Below, piece by piece: positions 24,969 through 34,082 of a stretch of 64,000 bases of DNA. A program made the translations under genes and the position numbers. Location of the stretch: NCBI RefSeq assembly GCF_013466985.1, contig NZ_CP059164.1, positions 4,560,783 through 4,624,782 on the forward strand, in the 5' to 3' direction. The stretch comes from Nocardioides ungokensis (lineage in GTDB: Bacteria > Actinomycetota > Actinomycetes > Propionibacteriales > Nocardioidaceae). Each line of letters opens with the position of its first letter. Positions within the stretch are counted from its first letter, which is position 1. The notes under the pieces were generated by a model that did no database searches, had not been told where the DNA came from, and saw nothing but the letters and a program-made list of their open reading frames with translations.

Positions 24969-24977
24969 TTATCCACA
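24969..24977 (+). promoter_or_regulatory. Perfect DnaA box between ssb and rpsF
   Basis: TTATCCACA, an exact consensus DnaA box, lies in the 84-bp ssb-rpsF gap inside the ribosomal operon. A single isolated box may titrate or sense DnaA, or may be chance. Confidence 0.4.
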
Positions 24978-24986
24978 GATCGACGC

Positions 24987-25277
24987 TCAGTGAGCGTCGG
25001 GGCGCATGACCTTCGTGCGGAGGATCGACTCGTTGAGGCCGAGCTGACGGTCGAACTCCTTGACCGTGGCGGGCTCGGCGTTCAGCGTGATGACGGCGTA
25101 GATGCCCTCGGTGTTCTTCTTGACCTCGTACGCGAGCCGGCGACGTCCCCAGACGTCCACGGACTCGACGGTTCCACCATCCGTGCGGATGACGTTGAGG
25201 TACTTGTCGAGCGACGTCTCAACGGTGCGCTCTTCGATGCTGGGGTCGAGGATGACCATGACTTCATAGGCACGCAA
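24987..25277 (-). CDS. rpsF: 30S ribosomal protein S6
   Basis: A 96-residue S6: MRAYEVMVILDPSIEERTVE, VDVWGRRRLAYEVKKNTEGIYAVITLNAEPATVKEFDRQL and the C-terminal LGLNESILRTKVMRPD. The first codon is TTG at 25277, chosen because family members start exactly at MRAYEVMVILDP and AGGAGG lies ten bases upstream. First gene of the rpsF-ssb-rpsR-rplI operon; the promoter should lie in the 260-bp gap shared with the divergent endonuclease IV gene. Confidence 0.95.
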   Translation of the reverse strand: MRAYEVMVILDPSIEERTVETSLDKYLNVIRTDGGTVESVDVWGRRRLAYEVKKNTEGIYAVITLNAEPATVKEFDRQLGLNESILRTKVMRPDAH

Positions 25278-25526
25278 AGCGGTCTCCACCTCCTCTGGAC
25301 TAGGGCGACCACGGTCTCTCCGTGGCAGGAGGGCGTTGCGTTCCCGACCGGTCGCACGAGGATGTCGTACGACGATGGGCGGGTGTCCCTGGCCGGCCGG
25401 CCCCGTCGGTGGGGTGGGGACAAGGACGTCACAGGTTAGCAGCGGGGCACCGGGGCCCCGAAATCCCTGCCGGGGCTGCTGTGGACGCTCCCGGGTCGGG
25501 CCCGGCACCCCGTCGGTGGGCCTTCC

Positions 25527-25532
25527 TAGGAT
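25527..25532 (+). promoter_or_regulatory. -10 element for a leaderless nfo transcript
   Basis: TAGGAT lies six bases before ATG 25539, so the expected start of transcription coincides with the A of the start codon. There is no Shine-Dalgarno sequence, which supports leaderless translation. Confidence 0.45.
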
Positions 25533-25538
25533 GGCCCG

Positions 25539-26333
25539 ATGAGCATCAGCATCGGAGCCCACGTCGACCAGACCGACCCGATCGCCGAGGCCAGGGCCCG
25601 GCAGGCGCCGCTGGTGCAGTTCTTCCTCGGTGACCCGCAGGGCTACAAGGGCCCGGAGTTCGCCTACGCCGGCGGCGCGGAGGGCCTCCGGGCCGATGCC
25701 GAGGCCGCGGGCATCGACCTGTACGTCCACGCGCCGTACATCGTCAACGTCGCCACGACCAACAACCGGATCCGGATCCCGAGCCGCAAGCTGCTCCAGC
25801 AGCACGTCGACGCCGCGGCCTCGATCGGGGCGAAGGGGCTGATCGTGCACGGCGGCCACGTCAACAAGGACGACGACCCCGCGAAGGGCTTCGACAACTG
25901 GCGCAAGGCCGTGGAAGCGACCGACCTCAAGCTGCCGCTGCTGATCGAGAACACCGCGGGCGGCGACAACGCCATGACCCGCTACCTCGAGCGGATCGCC
26001 GGGGTGTGGGAGGCGATCTCCACGACCGAGCAGTTCGACATGGTCGGCTTCTGCCTCGACACCTGCCACGCCCACGCCGGCGGCAACGACCTGCAGACCG
26101 TGGTGGACGACGTACGCCGGATCACCGGCCGCATCGACCTGGTGCACTGCAACGACAGCCGCGACGACTTCGACTCCGGCGCCGACCGGCACGCCAACTT
26201 CGGCCACGGCCGGATCGACCCCGAGCTGCTGGCGACGGTGGTGCGCGACGCCGGCGCCCCGGTGGTCTGCGAGACGCCGGGCGGGGCCGAGGAGCACCGG
26301 GCCGACTTCGACTGGCTGCGCGAGCGGATCTGA
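25539..26333 (+). CDS. nfo: Deoxyribonuclease IV (AP endonuclease, Nfo family)
   Basis: A 264-residue TIM-barrel metalloenzyme that cuts DNA 5' of abasic sites in base-excision repair. Zinc-ligand signatures are all visible: YVHAPYIVN, LIVHGGHVNKDD, LLIENTAG, VGFCLDTCHAHAGG, VHCNDSRDDFDSGADRHANFGHGRID and CETPGG. The length is slightly short of Escherichia coli Nfo, as is usual in actinobacteria. Divergent from rpsF. A strong hairpin terminator follows. Confidence 0.94.
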   Translation: MSISIGAHVDQTDPIAEARARQAPLVQFFLGDPQGYKGPEFAYAGGAEGLRADAEAAGIDLYVHAPYIVNVATTNNRIRIPSRKLLQQHVDAAASIGAKGLIVHGGHVNKDDDPAKGFDNWRKAVEATDLKLPLLIENTAGGDNAMTRYLERIAGVWEAISTTEQFDMVGFCLDTCHAHAGGNDLQTVVDDVRRITGRIDLVHCNDSRDDFDSGADRHANFGHGRIDPELLATVVRDAGAPVVCETPGGAEEHRADFDWLRERI

Positions 26334-26354
26334 GGCGAAGCGGATCTGAGGGGA

Positions 26355-26405
26355 GGGGAGGATCCGGCCGGTAGCTCCCCCGCGGATCCCGGCCGGGTCC
26401 TCCCC
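26355..26405. terminator. Hairpin terminator after nfo
   Basis: Seventeen-base arms (26355-26371 and 26389-26405) pair at 16 of 17 positions around a 17-base loop. It lies between convergent nfo and the CHAT protease gene. Confidence 0.75.
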
Positions 26406-26507
26406 TGGCGCCCTGGCCCCCCTGGCGCACGCCCCCTCAGGAGCGGCCGGCGCCGCCCCTGATACATCGGTCCACGGATCCGTGCCGGGCGCCGCGGGAC
26501 CGAGTGC

Positions 26508-28956
26508 TCAGGCGAAGCAGACGAACGGCGCGGGGGGTGCGGCCGGGTCGGGCTCCGGCAGCGCCGCGGCCAGCGCGCCGGCGGGGTCGACGCCGGAGGC
26601 GAGCCCCTGGTGGACCCGGACCAGCACGTCGTGGGCCACCCGGTCGGAGACGGCGGCCGTGGAGGCCAGCACGCACCGGCTGCCGGCGTGCAGCCAGGCC
26701 CCCGTCATCCCGATCAGCTCCTCGCCGCCCCGCACGGTCGATCTGCCCAGCTCGCAGGCCGAGAGCAGCACGACGTCGGGGACCGCGGGCAGCTGGTCGA
26801 CGTCGAAGCCGAACCACGGCCCGTCCTCGAGCTCGAGGCCGGAGAACATCGGGTTCTCCGCGGAGTGGCGACCGTGCGCGGCCACGTGGAGCACGTCGAC
26901 GTCGGCCGCGAGCCGGGAGACCGACGTGGCCGTCGCAACCGGGCCCGTCAGGACCGTGGGCCGCTCCCACGCGCGGGCGGCCACCGCCACCTCGTCGGCC
27001 GCCCGGTCGACGCGGGGTCCGGCGACGAACCCCGCCCGGCCGGTCCGCAACGGGGTCGCCTGACGGGCCAGCCAGGCGGTCGCCGACTGGGCCACGACGA
27101 GCGGCCGCCCGGCGTACCCGGGCAGCAGCGTCCAGGGCACGCCCGCCAGCACGCCCGACGGGGTCAGCACGACCCGGCGGTCGCCGACCGCGGCCAGCAC
27201 CGGCGCGACCAGCAGCCGCCCGAGGTCGGTCAGGCGTGCCTGGAGCGCCCCGCGGACGAAGGCCGCGAGCGGGTCCGGCAGGTCCGAGGCCGCCATGTCG
27301 AGGTCCGGGAGCAGCCCGTCCAGGAGCGGGTCGAGGGCGGCCCGGTCACCGAGGTCCACCCGCTCGACGGCCGAGTCCGTGACGACCAGGGCCACGGCCC
27401 GGGCGGCGGTGACGACGTAGGCGACCAGGGCGGTCCCGGGTCCCAGCGCACCACCCAGCTCGGCCAGCGAGAGCGGGTCGACCACCGCCCCGGACCCGCG
27501 GTGCTGCCAGGCCCGCTCCCGGATCCGCTGCCGCAGCTCCGCCTCCCGCTGGGGGGGTGTACGCCGGTCCCCCTCGGCCTGCGTCAGCGCCCGCAGCTCG
27601 GTCAGGTCGGCCACCAGCGCCTCGTCCTGCGGGGCCCGCACCGGCTGGATCCGGCTGGCCAGCATCCGGGCCCGCTCCGACCACTCGAACAGTACGTCGG
27701 ACCGTCCCGACTCGACGGCGAGCGCCAGGCCGCGGACCGCGAGCCGGGTGCCGTGGCCCACCACGGAGGTCTGGAGGTCCAGGCTCCCGAAGGAGCTCTG
27801 CCAGGAGTGCAGGTCGGCCAGGCCGGATCGCACGTGGCGCAGGGCGTCGGACCGGCGCCCCCGCCGCTCGGCCAGCTCGGCCCGCACGTCACGGCCGAGG
27901 AGGCGGACGGCCAGCGGCGCCGTGCCCTCCGCGCCGACGCGGCCCAGGCGCGCCGCTGCGAGGTCGAGCTGCCCCCGCCGGGTGAGCACCCGGCCGGCCT
28001 GGAGCCGCACCGCGGTCGCGCCCCAGCGCAGCCCCTGCTCGTCCAGCTCCCGCTCCAGGACGTCACCGCGCTCCAGCAGCGACGGCCCGGCGCGACCGAG
28101 ACCGACCTGGGCCGCCAGGCCCTGGGCCTCGGCGCGCGCCCGCCAGGCCTCCGCGTCCGCGAGCCGGAACCGCCGCGCCGCCGCGCGGGCGGCCTCGAGC
28201 GCCCGGCGCGGGTCGTCGAGCAGCAACGTGCGGGCGAGCGCCAGCTCGGCCTCGCCGCGACGCTGGTGCATCCGCCGCCGGCCGAAGGCCCGGGCGGCCT
28301 CCTGCAGGGCCTGGCGCCCCTCCCGGACCAGCCCGGCCGCGAGCAGCACCTCGGCGCGGTCCTGGCTCACCGTCGCCGCCATCACCGGCGACATCGCCTC
28401 CAGGATCGGCGCGCTCTCCCCCATGTGCTCCAGGGCGCCGATCAGGTCCCCGAGGAGGAAGCACGCGTAGCCGAGGTTGTGGGTGGCGATCGCGGCCTCG
28501 CGCTCCTTGCCCGCGCCGCGCCAGTAGTCCCGGGCGTGCGCGAAGTCCGCCCGGGCCAGGTCGGCACGGTTCTGGGCGAGGTAGACCCCACCCCGGTTGA
28601 CGTGGGCGGTGCCGAGCTCGTCGGGGTCGCGCAGCGAGCCGATCGCCTCGCTGAACCCCGACAGCGCCTCGGCCACCCGACCCCGGCGCAGGTGCAGCAT
28701 GGCGAGCTGGCACTGCACGATCCCGCGGTCTCCGCGCCGAGTCCCGGCTCGGCCAGGACCGCGGTGCACCGGTCGAACGCCGCGCCGGCTCACCCGTCTC
28801 GTACTCCAGGAACGCGCGGCTGGCCTGCACCCGGGCGGCGAGGTCCGCGTCGGTGGCCTGCTCGGCGGCGCGCTCGAGCAGCCGGTCGGCCTGGGTGAAG
28901 CGGCGCGCGTTCAGCGCCGCGACGGCTCGCCGGTGCAGCTCGTCCGCGGGAGGCAC
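26508..28956 (-). pseudogene. TPR-CHAT protease (caspase-like), frame broken twice near the N-terminus
   Basis: A repaired protein of ~816 residues. The N-terminal half is helical TPR-like repeats (LHRRAVAALNARRFTQADRLLERAAEQA, LGYACFLLGDLIGALEHM). The C-terminal ~400 residues form a CHAT domain, a caspase-fold cysteine peptidase, with the dyad His in DVLHVAAHGRHSAENP and Cys in DVVLLSACELGRS, both intact. The frame from GTG 28956 breaks at ~28780 and ~28723, each needing one extra G, so both look like homopolymer losses. Last gene of a sigma factor, small protein, subtilase, CHAT operon. TPR-CHAT proteins in other bacteria are activated to cleave specific partners in conflict responses; the target here is unknown. 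Confidence 0.85.
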
Positions 28957-28974
28957 CCCGTCATCATGGCCCTC

Positions 28975-30526
28975 TCAGCGCCTGATGGTCGTGAGTTCCT
29001 CGATCGCAGCCCACGCCCGCGCCACGGCGTCCTGGGCGGTGACCGCCTCGTCCGCCCCGCCCAGGGACGGGGCGAGGGCCGCCGCCAGCCGCCCGGCGAG
29101 CAGCGGTGCGGCGAACGACGTACCGCTCCACACGCGAAGCCGCCGCGGAGTCGTCGGGTCGATGCACTCCCGGACCCGGCCGTAGGCGCGGGTGCGGGCC
29201 AGCGGGAGCAGCCCGCCCTGGAACGCCGGGATGGTGCTGACCACCGCCGCTCCGGGGACCCAGGCGCGCACCCACGGGCCCGCGTTGGTGAAGAGCGCGT
29301 CGGTCCGCAGGTTGGGGTTGAGCGCGCCGACCGACACGACCGGCACCACCGAGCCGTCGACCGGCCCGTCCGCGTCGGACCACGGCGCGAAGGCGGCCGG
29401 GAAGGAGGGCCGGCTGGTGGCGTCGTTGCCGGCCGAGCAGACCACGATGGTGCCGAGGCGGCCGAGCTCGACGAGGAGGTCACGCAGCGTCGGATCGAAC
29501 AGGTCGTCCTCGGGGTCTCGTGGTAGTAGCCCATCGAGAGGCTGAGGACGTCGACCGCCGGCCCCCGGGGCGCCCCTCGGCGTGCCGGCTGGACCAGCTC
29601 GAGGACCTGCGCGAGGGCGGCGATCCAGTCCGACTCGACCAGCGGCCCCTCGGACGGACCACCCGCCACGACAGGATGTCGGCGTCCGGGCAGGCCTGAT
29701 GCACCATGCCGGCGATGAACGTGCCGTGGCCCGACACCGGGTCGATGGAGCCGTCGAGCGGGCCGAGCAGGTCGCCGTGCTCCTCCGGGTCGGTGGCGGG
29801 GTCGTAGCCGATCGGCCGACCGTCCACGGCGACCGTCTCGTCCACGACCCGTCGAGCCACGAGTGCGCGCCCACCCCGGTGTCGAGGATGGCGACGACGG
29901 GGCGGCGCCCGGTCAGGTCGGCGTCGGCGCGACGGTACGGCGGCGGCCCGACGTAGGCGACCGGCTGGCGGCCGCCCTGCCCCGGCAGCCCGTACGTCGT
30001 GGACGGGTGGCTCATCTCGACCGGGTGGCTTATCTCGATCGGGTGCGACATCTCGATGGGATGCTCATCTCGATCGGGTTCGGCGTGACGTCGCGGGAGA
30101 GCACGACATGCTCGAGCCCCAGCCCCTCACCGCGTCGTTGCCGAACTGCGCCCGCGTCTGCTGCAGCAGCGTCCAGCCGTCGGGAGCGATGGTGGCCTCC
30201 CCGGACGCGACCCGGATGTCGACCGCGCGGACGGCGTACTTCAACCCCGCCGTCCTCGGGTCCTCGGGGCGGGGCACGACCTCCCACTTCAGGGGCCGCG
30301 CGACGGCCCGCAGGACCTCGAGCGCCCCCTCGAAGTCGACCGACGCCGACACGAGCACCCGCGGGCCGACGTAGACCGTGGGTCGTGGGTCCACCCCCTT
30401 GACCGTGATCGCCGTCCCGGGGTCGAGGACCCGGCCCTGGACGGGGGCCAGGGTCGACCTCGGCGGCACGGCCGGCTCGCGGTCGAGGGGCTTGCGGGCG
30501 CGGGGCTGGTCGTCCGAGGGCTGCAT
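28975..30526 (-). pseudogene. Subtilisin-like (S8) serine peptidase with N-terminal domain, frame broken several times
   Basis: Pieces in three frames assemble into one ~518-residue protease. Residues 1-~145 are an N-terminal domain (ITVKGVDPRPTVYVGPRVLVSASVDFEGALEVLRAV), then a Pro/Glu/Met-rich linker from 18-bp repeats. The S8 domain has the complete triad: Asp in VVAILDTGVG, His in SGHGTFIAG, Ser in SGTSFAAP, plus the oxyanion Asn in VVCSAGND. No signal peptide is seen, so it probably acts inside the cell. Breaks at ~30123, ~30057, ~29848, ~29655 and ~29513 each need one added G or C. It lies 18 bases before the CHAT gene. An upstream ORF ending near 30065 could be read as a separate gene, but repeat phase argues for fusion. 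Confidence 0.82.
30005..30075 (-). repeat. 18-bp tandem repeat encoding the linker of the S8 protease
   Basis: Four units of consensus (minus strand) GATCGAGATGAGCCACCC at 30005-30022, 30023-30040, 30041-30057 and 30058-30075. The third is 17 bp, one base short, exactly where the frame breaks. In frame they encode PIEMSI-PIEMSH-PIEISH-PVEMSH. They lie between the N-terminal and catalytic domains. Confidence 0.75.
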
Positions 30527-30539
30527 GGCGTCCGTCCGG

Positions 30540-31010
30540 TCAGATCTCGAAGGCAGGCGTGGCGATGGCCACCCGGCTGTGGTCGCGCGGCTCGAGCCTC
30601 AGCTGAAGCTGTCCGACGGGCAGGTCGACCAGCACGAACCGGCCGCTGTCGCCGACGTCGCTGACCACGGAGTCCTCGCGCCCGTTGGGGGCGGTGCGGA
30701 TCGCGTGCACCGTCATGGGCTGCGGCGGCACGATCCAGCCGTCCACCCGGGACACCTCGCCCTCGACGGCGATCCGCAGCAGCAGGTCGGTGTCGCCGTA
30801 GACGAAGCGCAGCGTGTACGCCGTGGCGCCGCGGGCTCCCGCCAGCGAGGTGGCCCGCTCGACCAGCTCCATCAGCTCCAGGTCCACGTCGGACGCGGCC
30901 AGCGCGGCCGCGGCCTGCATCCGGGCCACCAGCTCGTCGGGGACCGGGTCGCGCTGCTCCCACACCCGGCGTACGACGTCGAGCAGGTCCTCGCGGCTCA
31001 TCTCGCTCAT
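30540..31010 (-). CDS. Small putative regulator between sigma factor and S8 protease genes
   Basis: A 156-residue soluble protein. The first ~50 residues form an acidic helical region (MSREDLLDVVRRVWEQRDPVPDELVARM) like the sigma-interacting N-termini of actinobacterial anti-sigma factors. The rest is beta-rich (YTLRFVYGDTDLLLRIAVEGEVSRVDGW, FVLVDLPVGQLQLRLEP), resembling a small carboxypeptidase-regulatory-like fold. No membrane span or zinc motif. ATG 31010 overlaps the sigma-factor TGA (TGATG), with AGGTGA upstream, so it is made in step with the sigma factor. I infer that it controls the sigma factor or the proteases; direct evidence is lacking. Confidence 0.7.
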   Translation of the reverse strand: MSEMSREDLLDVVRRVWEQRDPVPDELVARMQAAAALAASDVDLELMELVERATSLAGARGATAYTLRFVYGDTDLLLRIAVEGEVSRVDGWIVPPQPMTVHAIRTAPNGREDSVVSDVGDSGRFVLVDLPVGQLQLRLEPRDHSRVAIATPAFEI

Positions 31011-31663
31011 CAGCACTCACCTGCTTCGATCAGGGCCACCCGCAGCTTGGCCAGGCAGCGTCCCCGGGTGGGGCCGATGCTGCCGACGGGCATGCCGAGG
31101 TCGGCCGCCAGCTGCGCGTAGTCGGGACGGTTGGTGAACGCGACCACCCGCAACAGCCGCTGGCACCGCGGCGGCAGCGCGTCGACCGCGTCCCACAGGG
31201 CGCGCCGCTGCTCGTGCGCGACGACCTCCGTCTCGGCGGAGGTCTGGCGCGGCAGCCGCGGCGCGAGGTGCTGGTCCTCGACCGGGGTCGCACGCTCGCG
31301 GGAGGCGTGGACGCGCCAGGCCTCGCGGCGGGCCGTCGTGGTCAGCCAGCCGCCCACGGCGGCGGGGTCGCGGATCGCGTCCCGGCGGCGGACCAGCGCC
31401 AGCCAGCTGGCCTGGATCACGTCCTCGGCCACGTCGGCCGGCAGCCGGTAGGCCCGGACGACGTGCCACAGCACCGGGGTCATCAGCCTGACCAGGTCGT
31501 CCAACGCGGCCGGGTCGCCGTCCGACCAGCGCGCGAAGCGGTCGGCAGCCTGCGCCCACGGCTCGTCCGTCCCCCCATGACGGGGCGCCGCCCCCGGAGG
31601 TGCCCCCGACGCCGGCACCGCCGCCGCCCCCGTCGTACGGCCGACTGGCTCCCGTACACCCAT
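31010..31663 (-). CDS. ECF-like sigma-70 family RNA polymerase sigma factor
   Basis: A ~217-residue sigma factor. Region 2 is ALDDLVRLMTPVLWHVVRAYRLPADVAEDVIQASWLALVRRRDAIRDPAAVGGWLTTTARREAWR (about residues 45-108, given here as the region-2 span); region 4 with helix-turn-helix is RLLRVVAFTNRPDYAQLAADLGMPVGSIGPTRGRCLAKL. ATG 31663 was chosen; a GTG nine bases upstream (31672) is an alternative. It heads the leftward operon with the 156-residue protein, the S8 protease and the CHAT protease, and so likely drives it. Divergent from the FemX-like gene. Confidence 0.88.
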   Translation of the reverse strand: MGVREPVGRTTGAAAVPASGAPPGAAPRHGGTDEPWAQAADRFARWSDGDPAALDDLVRLMTPVLWHVVRAYRLPADVAEDVIQASWLALVRRRDAIRDPAAVGGWLTTTARREAWRVHASRERATPVEDQHLAPRLPRQTSAETEVVAHEQRRALWDAVDALPPRCQRLLRVVAFTNRPDYAQLAADLGMPVGSIGPTRGRCLAKLRVALIEAGEC

Positions 31664-31764
31664 CGCGCTCACATCCCCGTGGAGGGCCCCGGGCCCCTCC
31701 TGATACGTCTGCGGCCCAGACTGGCACCAATTCGGCCGCTCCGGCGGCGAACCGACCACCCCGG

Positions 31765-31770
31765 TAGCCT
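31765..31770 (+). promoter_or_regulatory. -10 element for a leaderless femX-like transcript
   Basis: TAGCCT lies six bases before GTG 31777 and no Shine-Dalgarno sequence is present, so transcription probably begins at the start codon. Confidence 0.4.
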
Positions 31771-31776
31771 CGGCCC

Positions 31777-32946
31777 GTGACTTCCCCGCCCCGGACCCCC
31801 GGCCCACTCACCGTGCGCGAGGTGACCGAGGACCAGCACCTCGACTTCATCCGCGGCCGCCGCTCCGCGAGCTTCCTGCAGACCCCGGCGTGGGGCCGGG
31901 TGAAGTCCGAGTGGCGCCGGGAGTCCCTCGGCTTCTTCCGCGGCGACGACCTGGTGGGCGTCGGGCTGGTGCTCTACCGCCAGCTGCCGAAGGTCAAGCG
32001 CTACCTGGCCTACCTGCCCGAGGGGCCGGTCATCGACTGGTCCGACGACGACCTCTCCGCGTGGCTGACGCCGATGACCGAGCACCTGCGGTCCCGCGGC
32101 GCCTTCGGGGTCCGCATGGGCCCGCCGGTGGTGACCCGCCGCTGGAGCGCGGCCCAGGTCAAGGAGGGCATCGCCGACGACGCGGTGCGCCGCCTCGGCG
32201 AGGTGCCCCCCTCCGAGCGCGACCACACCGGCGCGCGCGTGGTCTCGCAGCTCTGCGAGCTGGGCTGGCGCCTGCAGGCGGTCGAGGGCGGCTTCGCGGC
32301 CGGCCAGCCGCAGTACAACTTCCAGATCCCGCTGCGGACCCCGGAGGGCGAGCCGCGCACCGAGGACGACGTCCTCAAGGGCATGAACCAGCTGTGGCGC
32401 CGCAACATCAAGAAGGCGGCCAAGGAGGGCGTCGAGGTCTCCTCGTCGACCACCGCCGCCGAGGCAGCCGAGAGCCTGCAGGCGTTCCACGAGCTCTACG
32501 TGCACACCGCCGAGCGCGACCACTTCACCCCGCGGCCGCTGTCGTACTTCCGGACCATGGTCGAGGCCCTCGGCTCGGAGGAGCCCGACCGGATCCGGCT
32601 CTACCTCGCCCGCCACGAGGGCGACCTGGTCGCCGCCACGATCGCGATCCGGGTCGGCGGCCACGCGTGGTACTCCTACGGGGCGTCGTCGACCGAGAAG
32701 CGGGAGGTGCGCGGCTCCAACGCCGTCCAGTGGGCGATGATCCGCGACGCACTGGCGGCCGGCGCCGACGTCTACGACCTGCGCGGCATCACCGACACCC
32801 TCGACCCCGAGGACTCGCACGTCGGCCTGATCCAGTTCAAGGTCGGCACCGGCGGCGAGGCGGTGGAGTACGCCGGCGAGTGGGACCTGCCGCTCAACAA
32901 GCCGTTGTACGCGGCGTTCGACCTCTACATGAAGCGCAGGGGCTGA
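31777..32946 (+). CDS. FemABX-family peptidyltransferase (lipid II cross-bridge ligase type)
   Basis: A 389-residue double-GNAT-fold enzyme that transfers an amino acid from aminoacyl-tRNA to the peptidoglycan stem peptide. Characteristic blocks are SFLQTPAWGRVKSEW, YLAYLPEGPVIDW, LWRRNIKKAAKEGVEV (coiled-coil-like hinge), RLYLARHEGDLVAATIAIRVGGHAWYSYGAS and the C-terminal DLRGITDTLDPEDSHVGLIQFKVGTGGEAVEYAGEWDLPLN (read as the final catalytic lobe). It precedes an alanine-racemase-like gene by four bases, forming a cell-wall operon. Confidence 0.9.
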   Translation: MTSPPRTPGPLTVREVTEDQHLDFIRGRRSASFLQTPAWGRVKSEWRRESLGFFRGDDLVGVGLVLYRQLPKVKRYLAYLPEGPVIDWSDDDLSAWLTPMTEHLRSRGAFGVRMGPPVVTRRWSAAQVKEGIADDAVRRLGEVPPSERDHTGARVVSQLCELGWRLQAVEGGFAAGQPQYNFQIPLRTPEGEPRTEDDVLKGMNQLWRRNIKKAAKEGVEVSSSTTAAEAAESLQAFHELYVHTAERDHFTPRPLSYFRTMVEALGSEEPDRIRLYLARHEGDLVAATIAIRVGGHAWYSYGASSTEKREVRGSNAVQWAMIRDALAAGADVYDLRGITDTLDPEDSHVGLIQFKVGTGGEAVEYAGEWDLPLNKPLYAAFDLYMKRRG

Positions 32947-32950
32947 TCCG

Positions 32951-34048
32951 ATGAGCCTGACCCTCACCGTCGACGGCGAGCGCTGGCGCTCCCACCTGCG
33001 CGAGGTCGCCGCGGCCACCCCCGGCCTGGTCCCCGTCGCCAAGGGCAACGGCTACGGCTTCACCCTGGGCCGGCTCGCCCGCAAGACGCAGTGGCTGCGC
33101 GACCAGGGCCTCCACGACAAGGGACTGGGTGGGGACACCCTCGCCGTCGGCACGTACGACGAGCTCCCGCACGTGGCGACCCGCTTCGACGGCGACCTGT
33201 TGGTCCTCACGCCCTGGCGGCCCTTCGGCAGCGCGCTGGAGACCGACCCCGCCCTGTCGTCGCGGATCATCCACACCGTCGGCCGGGTCTCCGACCTGGC
33301 GGACCTGCTGGCGCGCCAGCCCGACGCCCGGCTGGTGCTGGAGCGGGTGACCAGCATGCTGCGCCACGGCCTGTCCGCCCGCGACCTGTGGACCGCGGCC
33401 GCGATGATGCGCGACCACCCGCAGGCGCGCCTCGAGGGGGTCGCGCTGCACCTGCCGCTGGCCCACGGCTCCCACCTGCCCGAGGTCAGCCGGCTGATGA
33501 ACGACGTCGTGGCCGCCGAGCTCCCCGAGGGCCCGGGAGCCACCACGGTCTGGGTCAGCCACCTGACCCGCGACGAGCTCGACCGGCTGCGTACCTCCTA
33601 CCCGGACTTCACGATCCGGCCGCGGATCGGGACCGACCTGTGGCTCGGGGACCGGGACGCCCTCCGGGTCACCTCGACCGTCCTCGACGTGCACCCGGTC
33701 GCCCGGGGTGACGTCTACGGCTACCGCGGCCGTACCGCACCGAAGGCCGGCCACATCCTGGTCGTGAGCGGCGGCACCGCCCACGGCATCGGCCTGGAGG
33801 CCCCGACCGGCGAGTCGACGCTGCGGGCCCGGGCGGCCACGCTGGCCCGCGGCGGGCTGGACGCCGCCGGCTTCGTGCGCTCGCCGTTCTCGATCGACGG
33901 CAAGCAGCGGCTCTTCGCCGAGCCCCCGCACATGCAGGCCTCGATGCTCTTCATCCCCCGCGGCGCCCACGTGCCGGCGGTCGGCGATCCGGTCGACGTG
34001 CGGGTGCGGTTCACCGCCACCGCCTTCGACCGGGTGCTGGTCAGCTGA
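32951..34048 (+). CDS. Alanine-racemase-like PLP protein
   Basis: A 365-residue fold-type III PLP protein. The N-terminal PVAKGNGYGFTLGRLAR holds the cofactor lysine in the racemase context (AVVKANAYGHG in true Alr). HLPLAHGSHLPEVSRLM, FTIRPRIGTDLWLGDRDALRV and the C-terminal beta domain with DVYGYRGRTAPKAGHILVVSGGTAHGIGLEAP follow. The canonical catalytic Tyr region is not obvious, so racemase activity is uncertain; it may make or bind a D-amino acid for wall synthesis. It is coupled to the FemX-like gene and convergent with the GT87 gene. Confidence 0.82.
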   Translation: MSLTLTVDGERWRSHLREVAAATPGLVPVAKGNGYGFTLGRLARKTQWLRDQGLHDKGLGGDTLAVGTYDELPHVATRFDGDLLVLTPWRPFGSALETDPALSSRIIHTVGRVSDLADLLARQPDARLVLERVTSMLRHGLSARDLWTAAAMMRDHPQARLEGVALHLPLAHGSHLPEVSRLMNDVVAAELPEGPGATTVWVSHLTRDELDRLRTSYPDFTIRPRIGTDLWLGDRDALRVTSTVLDVHPVARGDVYGYRGRTAPKAGHILVVSGGTAHGIGLEAPTGESTLRARAATLARGGLDAAGFVRSPFSIDGKQRLFAEPPHMQASMLFIPRGAHVPAVGDPVDVRVRFTATAFDRVLVS

Positions 34049-34082
34049 CCGGTCGCGACCGGCCCAGCGGCCAACCCAGCGA

